A stretch of 64,000 nt of DNA. It comes from Rhizoclosmatium globosum. Taxonomy: Eukaryota > Chytridiomycota > Chytridiomycetes > Chytridiales > Chytriomycetaceae. The DNA lies in assembly GCA_002104985.1 (NCBI GenBank), contig MCGO01000168.1:20062-84061 (forward strand), in the 5' to 3' direction. Below, piece after piece: positions 24,249-32,728 of the stretch (positions are counted from its first letter, which is position 1; each line of letters opens with the position of its first letter). The position numbers and the translations under genes are program-made. The notes under the pieces are model-generated. The model searched no databases, was not told where the DNA came from, and saw nothing but the letters and a program-made list of their open reading frames with translations.

Positions 24249-24498
24249 TTGGGCTCTCTATATTCTTCTCTCTTTCTTTGTTCCTTCTTTAAATTGCGAA
24301 ACGGGTGCTTAATTGAGCTGAGAGGATAACCGTCATAACCCGAACATGGTAATGCATGCGTGGGGATTTGCCAACAAAATAAACCTTTTCTACTTTGATT
24401 GAATTTGATAGGAAATTTGAGATAATCATATTTAATTAATTCCATATCAATTTAGGATCAATGCCTGATGGAATGATGCTCGGACATAAATGATTTCT
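24249..24498. other. Intergenic, convergent 3' ends
   Basis: 250 bp, AT-rich, between the Thi5 stop and the stop of the minus-strand ankyrin gene. Nothing else seen. Confidence 0.4.
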
Positions 24499-24997
24499 TT
24501 ATTCCAGACCCGATGACCTTAACTCTTTCTGGTCCAGCTCTTCAATCATACGAGATAAATAGACAACCATGTCCATATCACTCATATTCTCGGCAATTCC
24601 AACAGCGCTCTCCAAAGTTTCCATCGTTTTACTCGAGAATCCTGCAACAATAAACCAACAGCATCTTTGTTTTGACTTCGAACTGCCGTCAACAGAGCCT
24701 GATTATCGTTTTGAGACGGATCCACGCGCGAATCTCCAAGAAGTAACCTGATGCAATCCATGCTTTCACTTTGCAGTGCTTCAATAATTGCTTCACTTCC
24801 GACTTGAGCGGGATCAACTCGGTCATGCTTCAACAAAAGTGCTAACAGGTCCGCCCAACCGTGCCGGATAACAGCTAGAATCGCCATGTTATTGTAAATA
24901 GATGGGTCGACGCGGGGATCGGTCAATAAAACTGCAGCAAACTCCTTGTTTTGATTCAACGCCGTCAGAAATGCTCGATTGTTGTTTGCTGCTGGAT
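24499..24997 (-). pseudogene. F-box/ankyrin gene, 3' part (cut off by retrotransposon)
   Basis: Carries ankyrin-like repeats of the local type, each ending in D-x-R-V-D-P: NNNRAFLTALNQNKEFAAVLL, NNMAILAVIRHGWADLLALLLK, SEAIIEALQSESMDCIRLLL, NDNQALLTAVRSQNKDAVGLLL. Joined to the part at 30529-31311, the codons read ...GRVNP|AANNN... with no loss, which shows the element entered an ankyrin repeat of one gene. Near the end (about 24640) the frame that gives the terminal helix (METLESAVGIAENMSDMD...) is shifted from the repeat frame; the paralogue at 63.4 kb has a similar shift, so an intron is possible. Stop at 24499. Confidence 0.75.
24993..24997. repeat. Target-site duplication TGGAT, left copy
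   Basis: The five bases before the left LTR (TGGAT) are identical to the five after the right LTR (30529-30533). A 5-bp duplication is usual for Ty3/gypsy integrases. Confidence 0.9.
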
Positions 24998-25346
24998 TGT
25001 TAAGACACGAATTTCTCGTCTTCTTCGGTCTCCGCCAATCACGTTCAAACACCGCCATACCTACGGTCTCAGCCAATCACATTCAAACACAGTTCATTTA
25101 GTCTTTTATTTTCGTTGACGTCATTTTCTTTTCAGCCTATTTAACCAGGCGTGTTTTCCCTTGTTGTTGTTCTTTAGTTGAAATACAGACATTGTTTAGC
25201 CCAAACGCTTTACTCTTCCCTTCAAGTTCCATCTTCGCCTCCACCTTCGCTCGAGTCATTTGCATTTCCCACGCTTTGGAACCCAAACTATAGGTGAGGT
25301 TTCGCCCTCAATCCTTTTAGGCTTGCGTGCCAGTTTGGTTCTAACA
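24998..25346 (+). repeat. Left LTR
   Basis: 349 bp, TGTTAAGA...TTCTAACA. Contains U3 with a short internal repeat (GCCAATCAC(G/A)TTCAAACAC at about 25036 and 25073), a TATA box and the likely transcription start at 25176. No difference from the right LTR found by eye. Confidence 0.96.
25138..25186 (+). promoter_or_regulatory. LTR promoter: TATTTAA box and predicted start at A25176
   Basis: TATTTAA at 25138-25144 lies 32-38 bp upstream of A25176, normal TATA spacing. A transcript starting there begins AGTTGAAATAC, the exact reverse complement of the primer-binding site, which supports both the start and the priming model. Start inferred, not measured. Confidence 0.7.
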
Positions 25347-25348
25347 TA

Positions 25349-25359
25349 GTATTTCAACT
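25349..25359 (+). promoter_or_regulatory. Self-complementary primer-binding site (Tf1/sushi type)
   Basis: GTATTTCAACT, beginning 2 nt after the LTR end, is the exact reverse complement of AGTTGAAATAC at 25176-25186 in the R region. It does not begin with TGG and so does not look like a tRNA 3'-end site. Eleven nucleotides is the length used by Tf1, where the 5' end of the mRNA folds back, is cleaved and primes minus-strand synthesis. The 2-nt gap fits loss of a terminal dinucleotide during integrase processing. Confidence 0.85.
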
Positions 25360-25371
25360 CAGATTTTGCAA

Positions 25372-26397
25372 ATGTCCAACCCTGACACGACCATGATGAC
25401 TCCCAAGCCCACTCGTAACACGGGTCCAGTCATTCGTTCTCCACCTGCTACGGCCTCCAAGTTGGTCTTACAACCTACCAGTGAGGATGAGTCCAACTAT
25501 CAGGATGCTTCCAATCTTGTCGATGACGATGTGGCTGATCTGATCAAGAAACTTCAAGAACGTATTGAACATCTCGAAACGCTTGTATCCGTTACCCCGG
25601 TCATTTCCACTCCGGCTCCGGCTCCGGCTCCTACTACAAATCAGAATCAAAGTATCAAGGTCAACAAACCCAAGCAATTTTCTGGAAACCGCGCTGAAGC
25701 CGAAGATTTCATCTTCCAATGCCATCTCAATTTCGAAGCTAATCCCAGTGCCTACCTTTCTTCCAAGTTCAGGATCACTTTCTTTGCGTCTTACCTCGCG
25801 GGGAGCGCTCTCTCTTGGTATCGTAGTGCAGTGGTCAAGCGTAACAAAACGTTTGCGTCCTACGATGAATTCGTTCAATTCTTTCTCGATTCCTTTGGGA
25901 AGGATGAGGATGTTTCCGAAGAAGCTGCATTGGAAGCCCTTGCATCTCTGCGTCAGACCAAGTCTTGCCAAGACTACTCTCACCGTTTCCTCGATCTGAT
26001 TGTCAAGACGAACCACGAGAGCTACTCTCAGATTACCCTCTACAAGTCAGGTCTCAAGCCTGAAATCCGCAAGCATCTTTTGGGTCTTCAAAACCAGCCC
26101 AAGACTCTTACGGACCTTATGAACGTCTGTATCAAGTACGATGATCAGTTGTTTGCCTTGGTCTCCAAGGAACGTCGTTCCAAGGAAAGGGAATCGTCTA
26201 CTACTCCTACCGCTCCTGCCACTATCGCTGCTACCAACACTGCCCCGGCCGTCTCCGGTTTGTCCGCTGAAGAACGCAAACGTCGCCGTGAAGGAAATCT
26301 CTGCGGTTACTGCGGTGAAGCCAAGTGTGATGGTGCGGGTGCGGGAAACATTGCCAAGTGTCCCAAACTCTCGGCAAAAAATGCTCGTCGCGCTTAG
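25372..26397 (+). CDS. gag: Retrotransposon Gag
   Basis: About 341 residues from ATG 25372. Short coiled-coil start (DLIKKLQERIEHLETLVS), a Retrotrans_gag capsid core (KPKQFSGNRAEAEDFIFQC... ASYLAGSALSWYR... YDEFVQFFLDSFG... KSCQDYSHRFLDLI), then a basic linker (KERRSKERES, ERKRRREG) and a C-terminal NLCGYCGEAKC...IAKCP. This is a cysteine knuckle, but it lacks the usual CX2CX4HX4C histidine spacing. It builds the particle and packages RNA. The end overlaps pol in the -1 frame. Confidence 0.92.
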   Translation: MSNPDTTMMTPKPTRNTGPVIRSPPATASKLVLQPTSEDESNYQDASNLVDDDVADLIKKLQERIEHLETLVSVTPVISTPAPAPAPTTNQNQSIKVNKPKQFSGNRAEAEDFIFQCHLNFEANPSAYLSSKFRITFFASYLAGSALSWYRSAVVKRNKTFASYDEFVQFFLDSFGKDEDVSEEAALEALASLRQTKSCQDYSHRFLDLIVKTNHESYSQITLYKSGLKPEIRKHLLGLQNQPKTLTDLMNVCIKYDDQLFALVSKERRSKERESSTTPTAPATIAATNTAPAVSGLSAEERKRRREGNLCGYCGEAKCDGAGAGNIAKCPKLSAKNARRA

Positions 26398-29300
26398 AGG
26401 ATAAGCAATGCGACATCTCTATCTCATCTATCGTTGTGTCTTCTTCCCCTGATCGGATAATCCTGCCTTGTTCTTTGACTGGGCGGGGTGAGTTCGTTTC
26501 TTCTTCTGTGTTTGTGGACAATGGGTGTACAGCTTACGCGCTGATTTCGGAAGACTTCGCTCTTCGAAATAAACTTCCTCTTGTCAAATCCTCCACATTT
26601 TACAGAGTTTCACTTGCTGATGGTCGCTTTTCGCAGTTGATCACTAAGCAAACCGTTCCTTTAGGTCTCACTATAGGTACTCACTCCGAGTCAGTTACGT
26701 TCCTCGTCGCTGATATCTTCTGTCCCATGATCCTTGGTCTCCCATGGCTTCGCAAGCTTAATCCCAAGATCCATTGGCGACACCTCTCGTTGGAATTTCT
26801 GACGTCTTCCACTGCAGATGTCACCAGTCCAATTTCGGTGGCCAGTGTCACTTTCTGTCCAGTACTGCCGTACCATCCAGTCTTTAACCCTCCCAGACGT
26901 GAAGTTGACAGTGATCAACCTACGTTCTCCCCGTCTCCTGATTGTAACCTCCAGAGTCCGCCAACTACTGGATCTGCGTCCGACATTTCCCTGCTTAACG
27001 CCCCCGAATTCTTCAAACTTGCGAATGAAGAAGGGCTACCGGTTTTTGTGGGTCGAATGGATATACGTCCGCCAAACTTATCTGCCGACGCATCGTCCAC
27101 GGTGTCAATCTCAGCAGTGCTTGACCAGAAGATTTACCAGGATTCGGCTATTACCCTAGATGAACGCGGAGTTCCGCTTCTCTACTCCAGATTTGCCGAG
27201 TTGTTTACTCTCAAGTCTGAACCGCCCAGGTCTCTACCTCCTCATCGTCCATACGACTTGCCTATCGAGTTAGTAAAAAACATTGATGGTTCCGCGGTCC
27301 CTCTCCCCGCTGCTGGCAAGGTTTACCCTCTAAGCCCCGCAGAGGAAAAAGTTCTTTCCGATTATCTTACTATGGCTCTGGAACGCGAATGGATTTCCAA
27401 GTCTTCGTCTCCCATTGCCGCTCCGTGTTTCTTTGTCAAGAAACCCAACGGAGGTTTTCGTCTTTGCATTGATTATCGTGCGCTCAACGATATCACTGTC
27501 AAAAACAAGTACCCGCTACCTTTGCTTGCAGATATGGCTCCCAAGCTCTCTAAAGCAAGGTTTTTCACTCACTTGGATCTACCCGATGCTTATCATCTTT
27601 TGCGAATTCGCGAAGGAGATGAATGGAAAACTGCATTTCGTTGTAAGTTTGGCCATTTCGAGTATAACGTCGTTAGTTTCGGTCTCTCCAATGCCCCCGC
27701 CGCTTTCCAGCATTTCATGAATGATATCCTCAAGGATTTTCTCGGTGTCAGTGTAGTCGTCTATCTGGATGATATCCTCATCTTCAGTGAGGACGAGGAA
27801 ACTCACCAACGGGACGTTGAAGCCGTCTTGGCTCGGTTACAAGAGTTTCAACTTCAAGTCAACCCTGCAAAATGTTCCTTCCATACCCGTCATACGGAAT
27901 TCCTTGGTTTTATCTTCTCCCACGATGGCATCAGCATGGACCCTGCCAAAGTTCGCGCTGTTACGGAATGGCCTGTCCCTACCAGTCTCAAGGAGGTTCA
28001 GTCGTTCCTTGGTTTTGCCAACTTCTACCGCCAGTTTATTGTGTGCTACTCTGAATTGGTTTCCCCTCTGACCGCTCTGTCCAAGAAGGATGCTGTTTCT
28101 AAGTCGTTCCAGTTCCCGCCTGCCGCGCTCGCAGCCTTCAACGCTCTGAAACAATCCTTTGCGACAGCTCCGGTTCTCTCCAACTTTGATCCGTCCAAAA
28201 CTATGTTCGTCGAGGCAGATTGCTCAGATTTCGCGCTGGGTGCTGTTCTTTCGCAATATGGTGAGGATGGTGATCTCCATCCAGTCGCTTTCCACTCTCG
28301 GAAGTTAACGGTTAGTGAAGTTAATTACGATACTCACGACAAGGAACTTCTCGCGATTGTTGACACTTTCGGTACATGGCGTCATTTTCTTGTTTCTGCC
28401 GGCTCCGACGATCCTATCTGGGTCTTCTCGGATCATGACCGTCTCAAGACCTTTACCGCCACTCGCACGCTTACTCGTCGACAGTACCGCTGGATGGTAA
28501 AACTCTCCGAGTTCTGTTTCCGGATCTTCCACCGTTCTGGTCGTCTTTCCGGGAAGCCTGACGCTCTCTCTCGCCGCGCCGATTTTCAGATCAAAGCTGG
28601 TGACGAATTGCACAAGGAGAACTTTCTTCAACTCTTCCAACGAGTCGAACTGGATGCCTTATCTGTCATTGGTTCTGATCCCGCTTGGATTCAACGCATC
28701 CGCGAGGCAACCGCCGAGTCTGCCTTGTTTCAAAAGTTCCAGGATGGTCTTCTCGATCTCAAGAACTTCGCTCTCGAGGATGGTTTACTTCTGTTCAAGG
28801 ATCTAGTTGTTCTGCCAACCGAAGAACTCCAACTGGAGGTTTTCCAGTCACATCACTCCTCTCCACTCGCTGGTCATTTTGGTACCGTCAAGACCATGGA
28901 ATTGATTTCTCGCGACTACTGGTTTCCAAACATGAAGCGTACAATTCAACGGTTTATTGCCAACTGTGATGATTGTCGTCGTGCCAAACCCTCTCGCCAT
29001 GCTCCATTTGGACTTCTCCAGCCGCTGCCAGTCCCTTCTGAACGCTGGTGGGATATCTCCGCTGATTGGATCACTGGTCTGCCTCTCTCCAATGGTTTCG
29101 ATTGCATCCTTGTTTTCAAAGATCGTCTTTCGAAACAATGCCACTTCATCGCCGTCCGTTCCACCGACACTGCCGAAGACGTCGCCGAACACTACTGCAA
29201 GGAAGTTGTTCGACATCACGGTATCTCTCGCTCTATCGTCTCGGATCGTGATTCGAAGTTTACGTCTGCCTTCTGGAAGCGCTTTACTGAACTTTGTCAG

Positions 29301-30167
29301 ATTGATCGCAACCTTTCTACCGCCTTCCACCCGCAAACCGATGGTTCCACCGAGGTCGTTAATCAAGTTATCGAGCAGTATTTACGGATTTTCTGTAACT
29401 ATCAGCAAGACAATTGGTCGCCGCTTCTTTGGCTCTGTGAGTTTGCTTACAACGATTCTAAAAACTCTTCCACCAACATGACCCCGTTCTACGCTAATAC
29501 GGGTCATCATCCGCTCTTCGATACGAAGTTGATTCGTGAGTCAACTGTTCCAGCCGCCGAGACTCGTGTTCGCGAGTTATCTTCCATCTTGGAGGAACTT
29601 CAACTGTCGCTCTCGCGTGCTCAAGCCGTCTATACCGAGCAAGCAAATCGCTCCCGTCTTCCTGCTCCTGACCTACAAGTCGGAGATTTGGTCTTCCTCG
29701 ACGCTCGCAACCTCAAAACCGACCGTTCTTCGAAGAAACTTGACTCCAAGAACCTTGGTCCGTTCAAGATCGAAGCAAAGATCAGTCCCGTTGCCTTCAA
29801 GTTGAAGCTACCTGCTACAATGAAGATCCACCCAGTCTTTCACGTTTCGCTTCTCGCACCCAAAACGAAGTCTATTGTTCCCGCGCTCGCCAAACCGCCG
29901 CCACCCGATCCTGTTGTCGTCGATGGTGAACCAGTTTACGAAGTTGCCGCTATTTTGGACTCCCGCATTCGTCGTCGTCGCCTTGAATACCTTGTTCAAT
30001 GGTTGGGATACGACGCCTCCGAGAATTCTTGGGAACCAGCATCCTCACTCTTACAAGACAATGGTGATTCCGTTCCTCAGCTCATTCGCGCGTTTCACGT
30101 TCAATACCCACATCGACCTGACAAACCGCCACCTCCGAAGCCTCGAAACCTCGCTACGCGTCGTTAA
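26358..30167 (+). CDS. pol: Retrotransposon Pol: protease, RT, RNase H, integrase, chromodomain
   Basis: 1,269-codon frame, read by -1 frameshift from gag so real coding starts near 26382. Domains: aspartic protease VFVDNGCTAYAL at residue about 54 (D-N-G in place of DSG/DTG); reverse transcriptase with CIDYRALNDIT, FTHLDLPDAYHLLRI, AFRCKFGHFEY and YLDD at 469-472; RNase H VEADCSDFALGAVLSQ; integrase zinc finger (H-H-C-C, near residue 831-875) and catalytic Asp903, Asp963, Glu999 (D-D-35-E); basic and GPF-like part (LGPFKIEAKISPVAFKLKL); and a C-terminal chromodomain (YEVAAILDSRIRRRR...EYLVQWLGYDASENSWEP) that would steer integration to marked chromatin. No stops or frameshifts. Confidence 0.95.
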   Translation: MSQTLGKKCSSRLEDKQCDISISSIVVSSSPDRIILPCSLTGRGEFVSSSVFVDNGCTAYALISEDFALRNKLPLVKSSTFYRVSLADGRFSQLITKQTVPLGLTIGTHSESVTFLVADIFCPMILGLPWLRKLNPKIHWRHLSLEFLTSSTADVTSPISVASVTFCPVLPYHPVFNPPRREVDSDQPTFSPSPDCNLQSPPTTGSASDISLLNAPEFFKLANEEGLPVFVGRMDIRPPNLSADASSTVSISAVLDQKIYQDSAITLDERGVPLLYSRFAELFTLKSEPPRSLPPHRPYDLPIELVKNIDGSAVPLPAAGKVYPLSPAEEKVLSDYLTMALEREWISKSSSPIAAPCFFVKKPNGGFRLCIDYRALNDITVKNKYPLPLLADMAPKLSKARFFTHLDLPDAYHLLRIREGDEWKTAFRCKFGHFEYNVVSFGLSNAPAAFQHFMNDILKDFLGVSVVVYLDDILIFSEDEETHQRDVEAVLARLQEFQLQVNPAKCSFHTRHTEFLGFIFSHDGISMDPAKVRAVTEWPVPTSLKEVQSFLGFANFYRQFIVCYSELVSPLTALSKKDAVSKSFQFPPAALAAFNALKQSFATAPVLSNFDPSKTMFVEADCSDFALGAVLSQYGEDGDLHPVAFHSRKLTVSEVNYDTHDKELLAIVDTFGTWRHFLVSAGSDDPIWVFSDHDRLKTFTATRTLTRRQYRWMVKLSEFCFRIFHRSGRLSGKPDALSRRADFQIKAGDELHKENFLQLFQRVELDALSVIGSDPAWIQRIREATAESALFQKFQDGLLDLKNFALEDGLLLFKDLVVLPTEELQLEVFQSHHSSPLAGHFGTVKTMELISRDYWFPNMKRTIQRFIANCDDCRRAKPSRHAPFGLLQPLPVPSERWWDISADWITGLPLSNGFDCILVFKDRLSKQCHFIAVRSTDTAEDVAEHYCKEVVRHHGISRSIVSDRDSKFTSAFWKRFTELCQIDRNLSTAFHPQTDGSTEVVNQVIEQYLRIFCNYQQDNWSPLLWLCEFAYNDSKNSSTNMTPFYANTGHHPLFDTKLIRESTVPAAETRVRELSSILEELQLSLSRAQAVYTEQANRSRLPAPDLQVGDLVFLDARNLKTDRSSKKLDSKNLGPFKIEAKISPVAFKLKLPATMKIHPVFHVSLLAPKTKSIVPALAKPPPPDPVVVDGEPVYEVAAILDSRIRRRRLEYLVQWLGYDASENSWEPASSLLQDNGDSVPQLIRAFHVQYPHRPDKPPPPKPRNLATRR
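26376..26414 (+). promoter_or_regulatory. -1 programmed frameshift signal between gag and pol
   Basis: In the gag frame the codons GCA-AAA-AAT contain the slippery heptamer A-AAA-AAT (26376-26382), of the X-XXY-YYZ type. After a 4-nt spacer, GTCGCGCTTA (26387-26396) can pair with TAAGC (26402-26406) and GCGAC (26410-26414) around a GAGGA loop, with a 3-nt bulge: a 10-bp stem-loop that includes the gag stop TAG. A -1 slip gives the open pol frame from TGC at 26382. All seen directly; function inferred. Confidence 0.8.
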
Positions 30168-30179
30168 AAGGGGGGATGA
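30166..30179 (+). promoter_or_regulatory. Polypurine tract
   Basis: AAAAGGGGGGATGA immediately precedes the right LTR (the single T is at 30177) and overlaps the pol stop codon. It is the expected plus-strand primer. Confidence 0.85.
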
Positions 30180-30528
30180 TGTTAAGACACGAATTTCTCG
30201 TCTTCTTCGGTCTCCGCCAATCACGTTCAAACACCGCCATACCTACGGTCTCAGCCAATCACATTCAAACACAGTTCATTTAGTCTTTTATTTTCGTTGA
30301 CGTCATTTTCTTTTCAGCCTATTTAACCAGGCGTGTTTTCCCTTGTTGTTGTTCTTTAGTTGAAATACAGACATTGTTTAGCCCAAACGCTTTACTCTTC
30401 CCTTCAAGTTCCATCTTCGCCTCCACCTTCGCTCGAGTCATTTGCATTTCCCACGCTTTGGAACCCAAACTATAGGTGAGGTTTCGCCCTCAATCCTTTT
30501 AGGCTTGCGTGCCAGTTTGGTTCTAACA
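30180..30528 (+). repeat. Right LTR
   Basis: 349 bp, same ends and, by eye, the same sequence as the left LTR. Followed by the TGGAT duplication. Confidence 0.96.
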
Positions 30529-31311
30529 TGGATTGACGCGACCATCTGCAAGTAGCACACGAAGAACGTCAACTGACGCCTCATTCCAACACGCAGCGGA
30601 CACACACAAGCTGTCGTTTACACATGGATCTACTTTATCGGAGGCAAGTAATATTTTGATAATCTCCACATTGCTTTGCTAACATGCAACAAGGAACGGT
30701 TCATTACCTCTATATGACAGATCGACCTTGTCACAATTCACAAGGAGCCGCACAATATCAGTGGATTTGTTGATTATTGCGGTTATGATACAATAATTGT
30801 TATCTGCCCGGGGGTCCACCTTCTCAATAGAAAGAAGGAACTCGACAGTGGAGGTATACCCCAACATAACAGCAACTCGAAGTGCCCGGTCTTTCTGTGA
30901 AGTAACATCCATCACACCAACCAGAGTTTTGATAATCCGCAGCGATACCTCTTCGGGAACTCTCCACCGTTCATGATACATCAAGTTAGCATCGCTGAGC
31001 CCAATTTGTGCGTTTAGATGCCACGTAGGCTCTACAAGAATCAAGCTGTACACTGCACATTTGTAGTTGAAGGGCAGCGACGTCCACTCATTGTACTTGA
31101 TTCCATTATCATCGAGATACTCCCACAGTGTCAGTGAAGGACGGGGGATCAGTGATTGGACGTGGAGACGGGCAAAGGTGAGGTCGTTGAGGATTGTATC
31201 GCTGAAGAGGAGTTTGGACGACAGGGCCACTGATCGCAGATGTTTGTCGATGGGAAGATGCGATATAATACTGCGAATAAGCTCGTGAGGAAGGGTTGTG
31301 AGATAATTCAT
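30529..31311 (-). pseudogene. F-box/ankyrin gene, 5' part (cut off by retrotransposon)
   Basis: Starts MNYLTTLPHELIRSIISHLPIDKHLRSVALSSKLLF, an F-box-like helix set, then a helical linker and ankyrin-like repeats (DRALRVAVMLGYTSTVEFLLSIEKVDP, NNYCIITAIINKSTDIVRLLVNCDKVD, NVEIIKILLASDKVDP, ...DVLRVLLADGRVNP). After NEPFLVAC there is an in-frame TAG (30679-30681) inside a repeat whose downstream sequence stays in frame, so the gene carries a nonsense change as well as the insertion. F-box/ankyrin proteins normally act as substrate receptors of SCF ubiquitin ligases (family knowledge). Head-to-head with an F-box/LRR gene. Confidence 0.8.
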
Positions 31312-31369
31312 TTTGAGAAGGTTATTAAGGTTATTCCATTATTTGTCTCATCAATTAAAACCTTCACCA
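31312..31369. promoter_or_regulatory. Bidirectional promoter between F-box/ankyrin and F-box/LRR genes
   Basis: Only 58 bp separate the two start codons. The copy at 62677-62735 has 59 bp with the same TTATTCCATTATTTGTCTCATCA-type core, so spacing and sequence are kept. Confidence 0.65.
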
Positions 31370-32593
31370 ATGACCACCTTCTCAGACCTACCAGTTGAGA
31401 TAGTCATCCCCATCCTACTCATGATCAGACTGCCTGGTCTGTTTCGGTACCGCGGACTATCAAAACGCATCAACGAGATCATTTCATCAAAGCAATTTGC
31501 CATTGCCTCCCTCGAAAGAGTATTCAGCCCAGTTATTAAACGACCTAAAGTGACGAATTACGAACCATTGCCCCAATTGTTCTTTTCAGTGATTGCGACT
31601 CCACCACCTGCGTTCCAAGAAGCCATTGCCACGTTGTACTGGAAAGACACTACCCACATTCAATTGGATCTGCAGAAACATTACGAAACTCGCCTTGCTC
31701 GATACAATGAAGACTTGAAGGGATGGTGCGAGAACAAGACCAGTCACCCAATCAAACCTGTCCTTTCGGTGGCGATCTGCCTTATCTCAAAACTCACAGA
31801 TCTGAATTTGAACGGCATAGACGGATATATTCCACGCCAAATTGGAGAACTAAAGAGCTTAACGTATTTGTTTCTTTCCGAATCAACTCAGAGAGGCCAA
31901 GTACCTGATGAAATTACGCAACTGATTCATTTGACAGTGCTTAGTTTGCCTTATTTCATTTCTGGTCCGTTTCCAGAGGTTGTTTGTGAATTGACAAATC
32001 TCACAACTCTCAACTTGATCGGCAACAATTTAGAAGGGTCAATTCCAGCCGGCATTGGACACTTGACGTCATTGCAAAATCTCAACTTGCAGCAGAATTC
32101 ACTGGTTGGACCCATCCCTCAAGAAATCGGGAAATTGATAAACTTGTACCACCTCAATCTCGAAAATAATAAGTTGACTGGCGAGATTCCGCGAGTAGTC
32201 GGAAACTTGAAAAGGTTGAATGAATGCTGGTTGTCCAAAAATGAGCTATCGGGTCCTATTCCTGCAGAATTTGGAGGACTGCCAATATTACGTACTTTGG
32301 ACTTGAAGTTTAATCAGTTGTTTGGCCCGATTCCTGATTCTATTTCTTTACATGAGAAGTTGGGGTTTCTGACTATTTGTCAAGGCCAACTTGCCCATCC
32401 TTTTTCTCATGGGTTTGTTGACAACTTGTACAGTCAATTTAAATGTCATTGGGCTGATGGACAAGCTTTTCACCTGGAAGAGAGGACGGTTGAAGGTAGT
32501 GATGCGACACTGTTTTACGCCATAATGCGACCTCACGCTGAGAAAGGACCTTTCACCCACATTTACAAACTTAAGAAAGAAAGTGAAGAATAA
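31370..32593 (+). CDS. F-box-like leucine-rich repeat protein, copy 1
   Basis: Single exon from ATG 31370 (MTTFSDLPVEIVIPILLMIRLPGLFRYRGLSKRINEII): an F-box-like N-terminus. After a helical linker come about six plant-type LRRs with the LxGxIPxxIGxLxxLxxLxLxxN pattern (NLEGSIPAGIGHLTSLQNLNL, SLVGPIPQEIGKLINLYHLNL, KLTGEIPRVVGNLKRLNECWL, ELSGPIPAEFGGLPILRTLDL) and a C-cap plus tail (HLEERTVEGSDATLFYAIMRP). No signal peptide or TM, so cytosolic. Probably an SCF substrate receptor. A longer frame runs upstream from 31313 without an ATG. Confidence 0.8.
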   Translation: MTTFSDLPVEIVIPILLMIRLPGLFRYRGLSKRINEIISSKQFAIASLERVFSPVIKRPKVTNYEPLPQLFFSVIATPPPAFQEAIATLYWKDTTHIQLDLQKHYETRLARYNEDLKGWCENKTSHPIKPVLSVAICLISKLTDLNLNGIDGYIPRQIGELKSLTYLFLSESTQRGQVPDEITQLIHLTVLSLPYFISGPFPEVVCELTNLTTLNLIGNNLEGSIPAGIGHLTSLQNLNLQQNSLVGPIPQEIGKLINLYHLNLENNKLTGEIPRVVGNLKRLNECWLSKNELSGPIPAEFGGLPILRTLDLKFNQLFGPIPDSISLHEKLGFLTICQGQLAHPFSHGFVDNLYSQFKCHWADGQAFHLEERTVEGSDATLFYAIMRPHAEKGPFTHIYKLKKESEE

Positions 32594-32728
32594 ATACTCC
32601 ATTCGTTATTCTCGGGTAGCTTTTTAATGAAATTCAAAAATAAAGAAAGCATTTCCTTTCACGTAAGTTTGAGTTGGTGGTTTGGGACAGGTGATTCATT
32701 TTGACAATCACTCTCAAAACCTTCACCA

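Larger units (their letters stand above)
24998..30528 (+). mobile_element. Complete Ty3/gypsy chromovirus LTR retrotransposon (5,531 bp)
   Basis: 349-bp direct LTRs (24998-25346 and 30180-30528) that I read as identical, with TGTTA...TAACA ends; 5-bp TGGAT duplication; primer-binding site 2 nt after the left LTR; gag (25372-26397) and pol (26358-30167) overlapping in the -1 frame; polypurine tract against the right LTR; C-terminal chromodomain. Both long frames are intact, so the copy is young and possibly active. The primer-binding site matches the element's own transcript start rather than a tRNA, placing it with Tf1/sushi-like self-priming elements. It lies opposite in strand to the F-box/ankyrin gene it splits. 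Confidence 0.96.

Noticed and set aside
25347..25365. Conventional tRNA-primed primer-binding site
   Set aside because: Sequence after the LTR starts TAGTATTTC, with no TGG, whereas the self-complementary match is exact over 11 nt.
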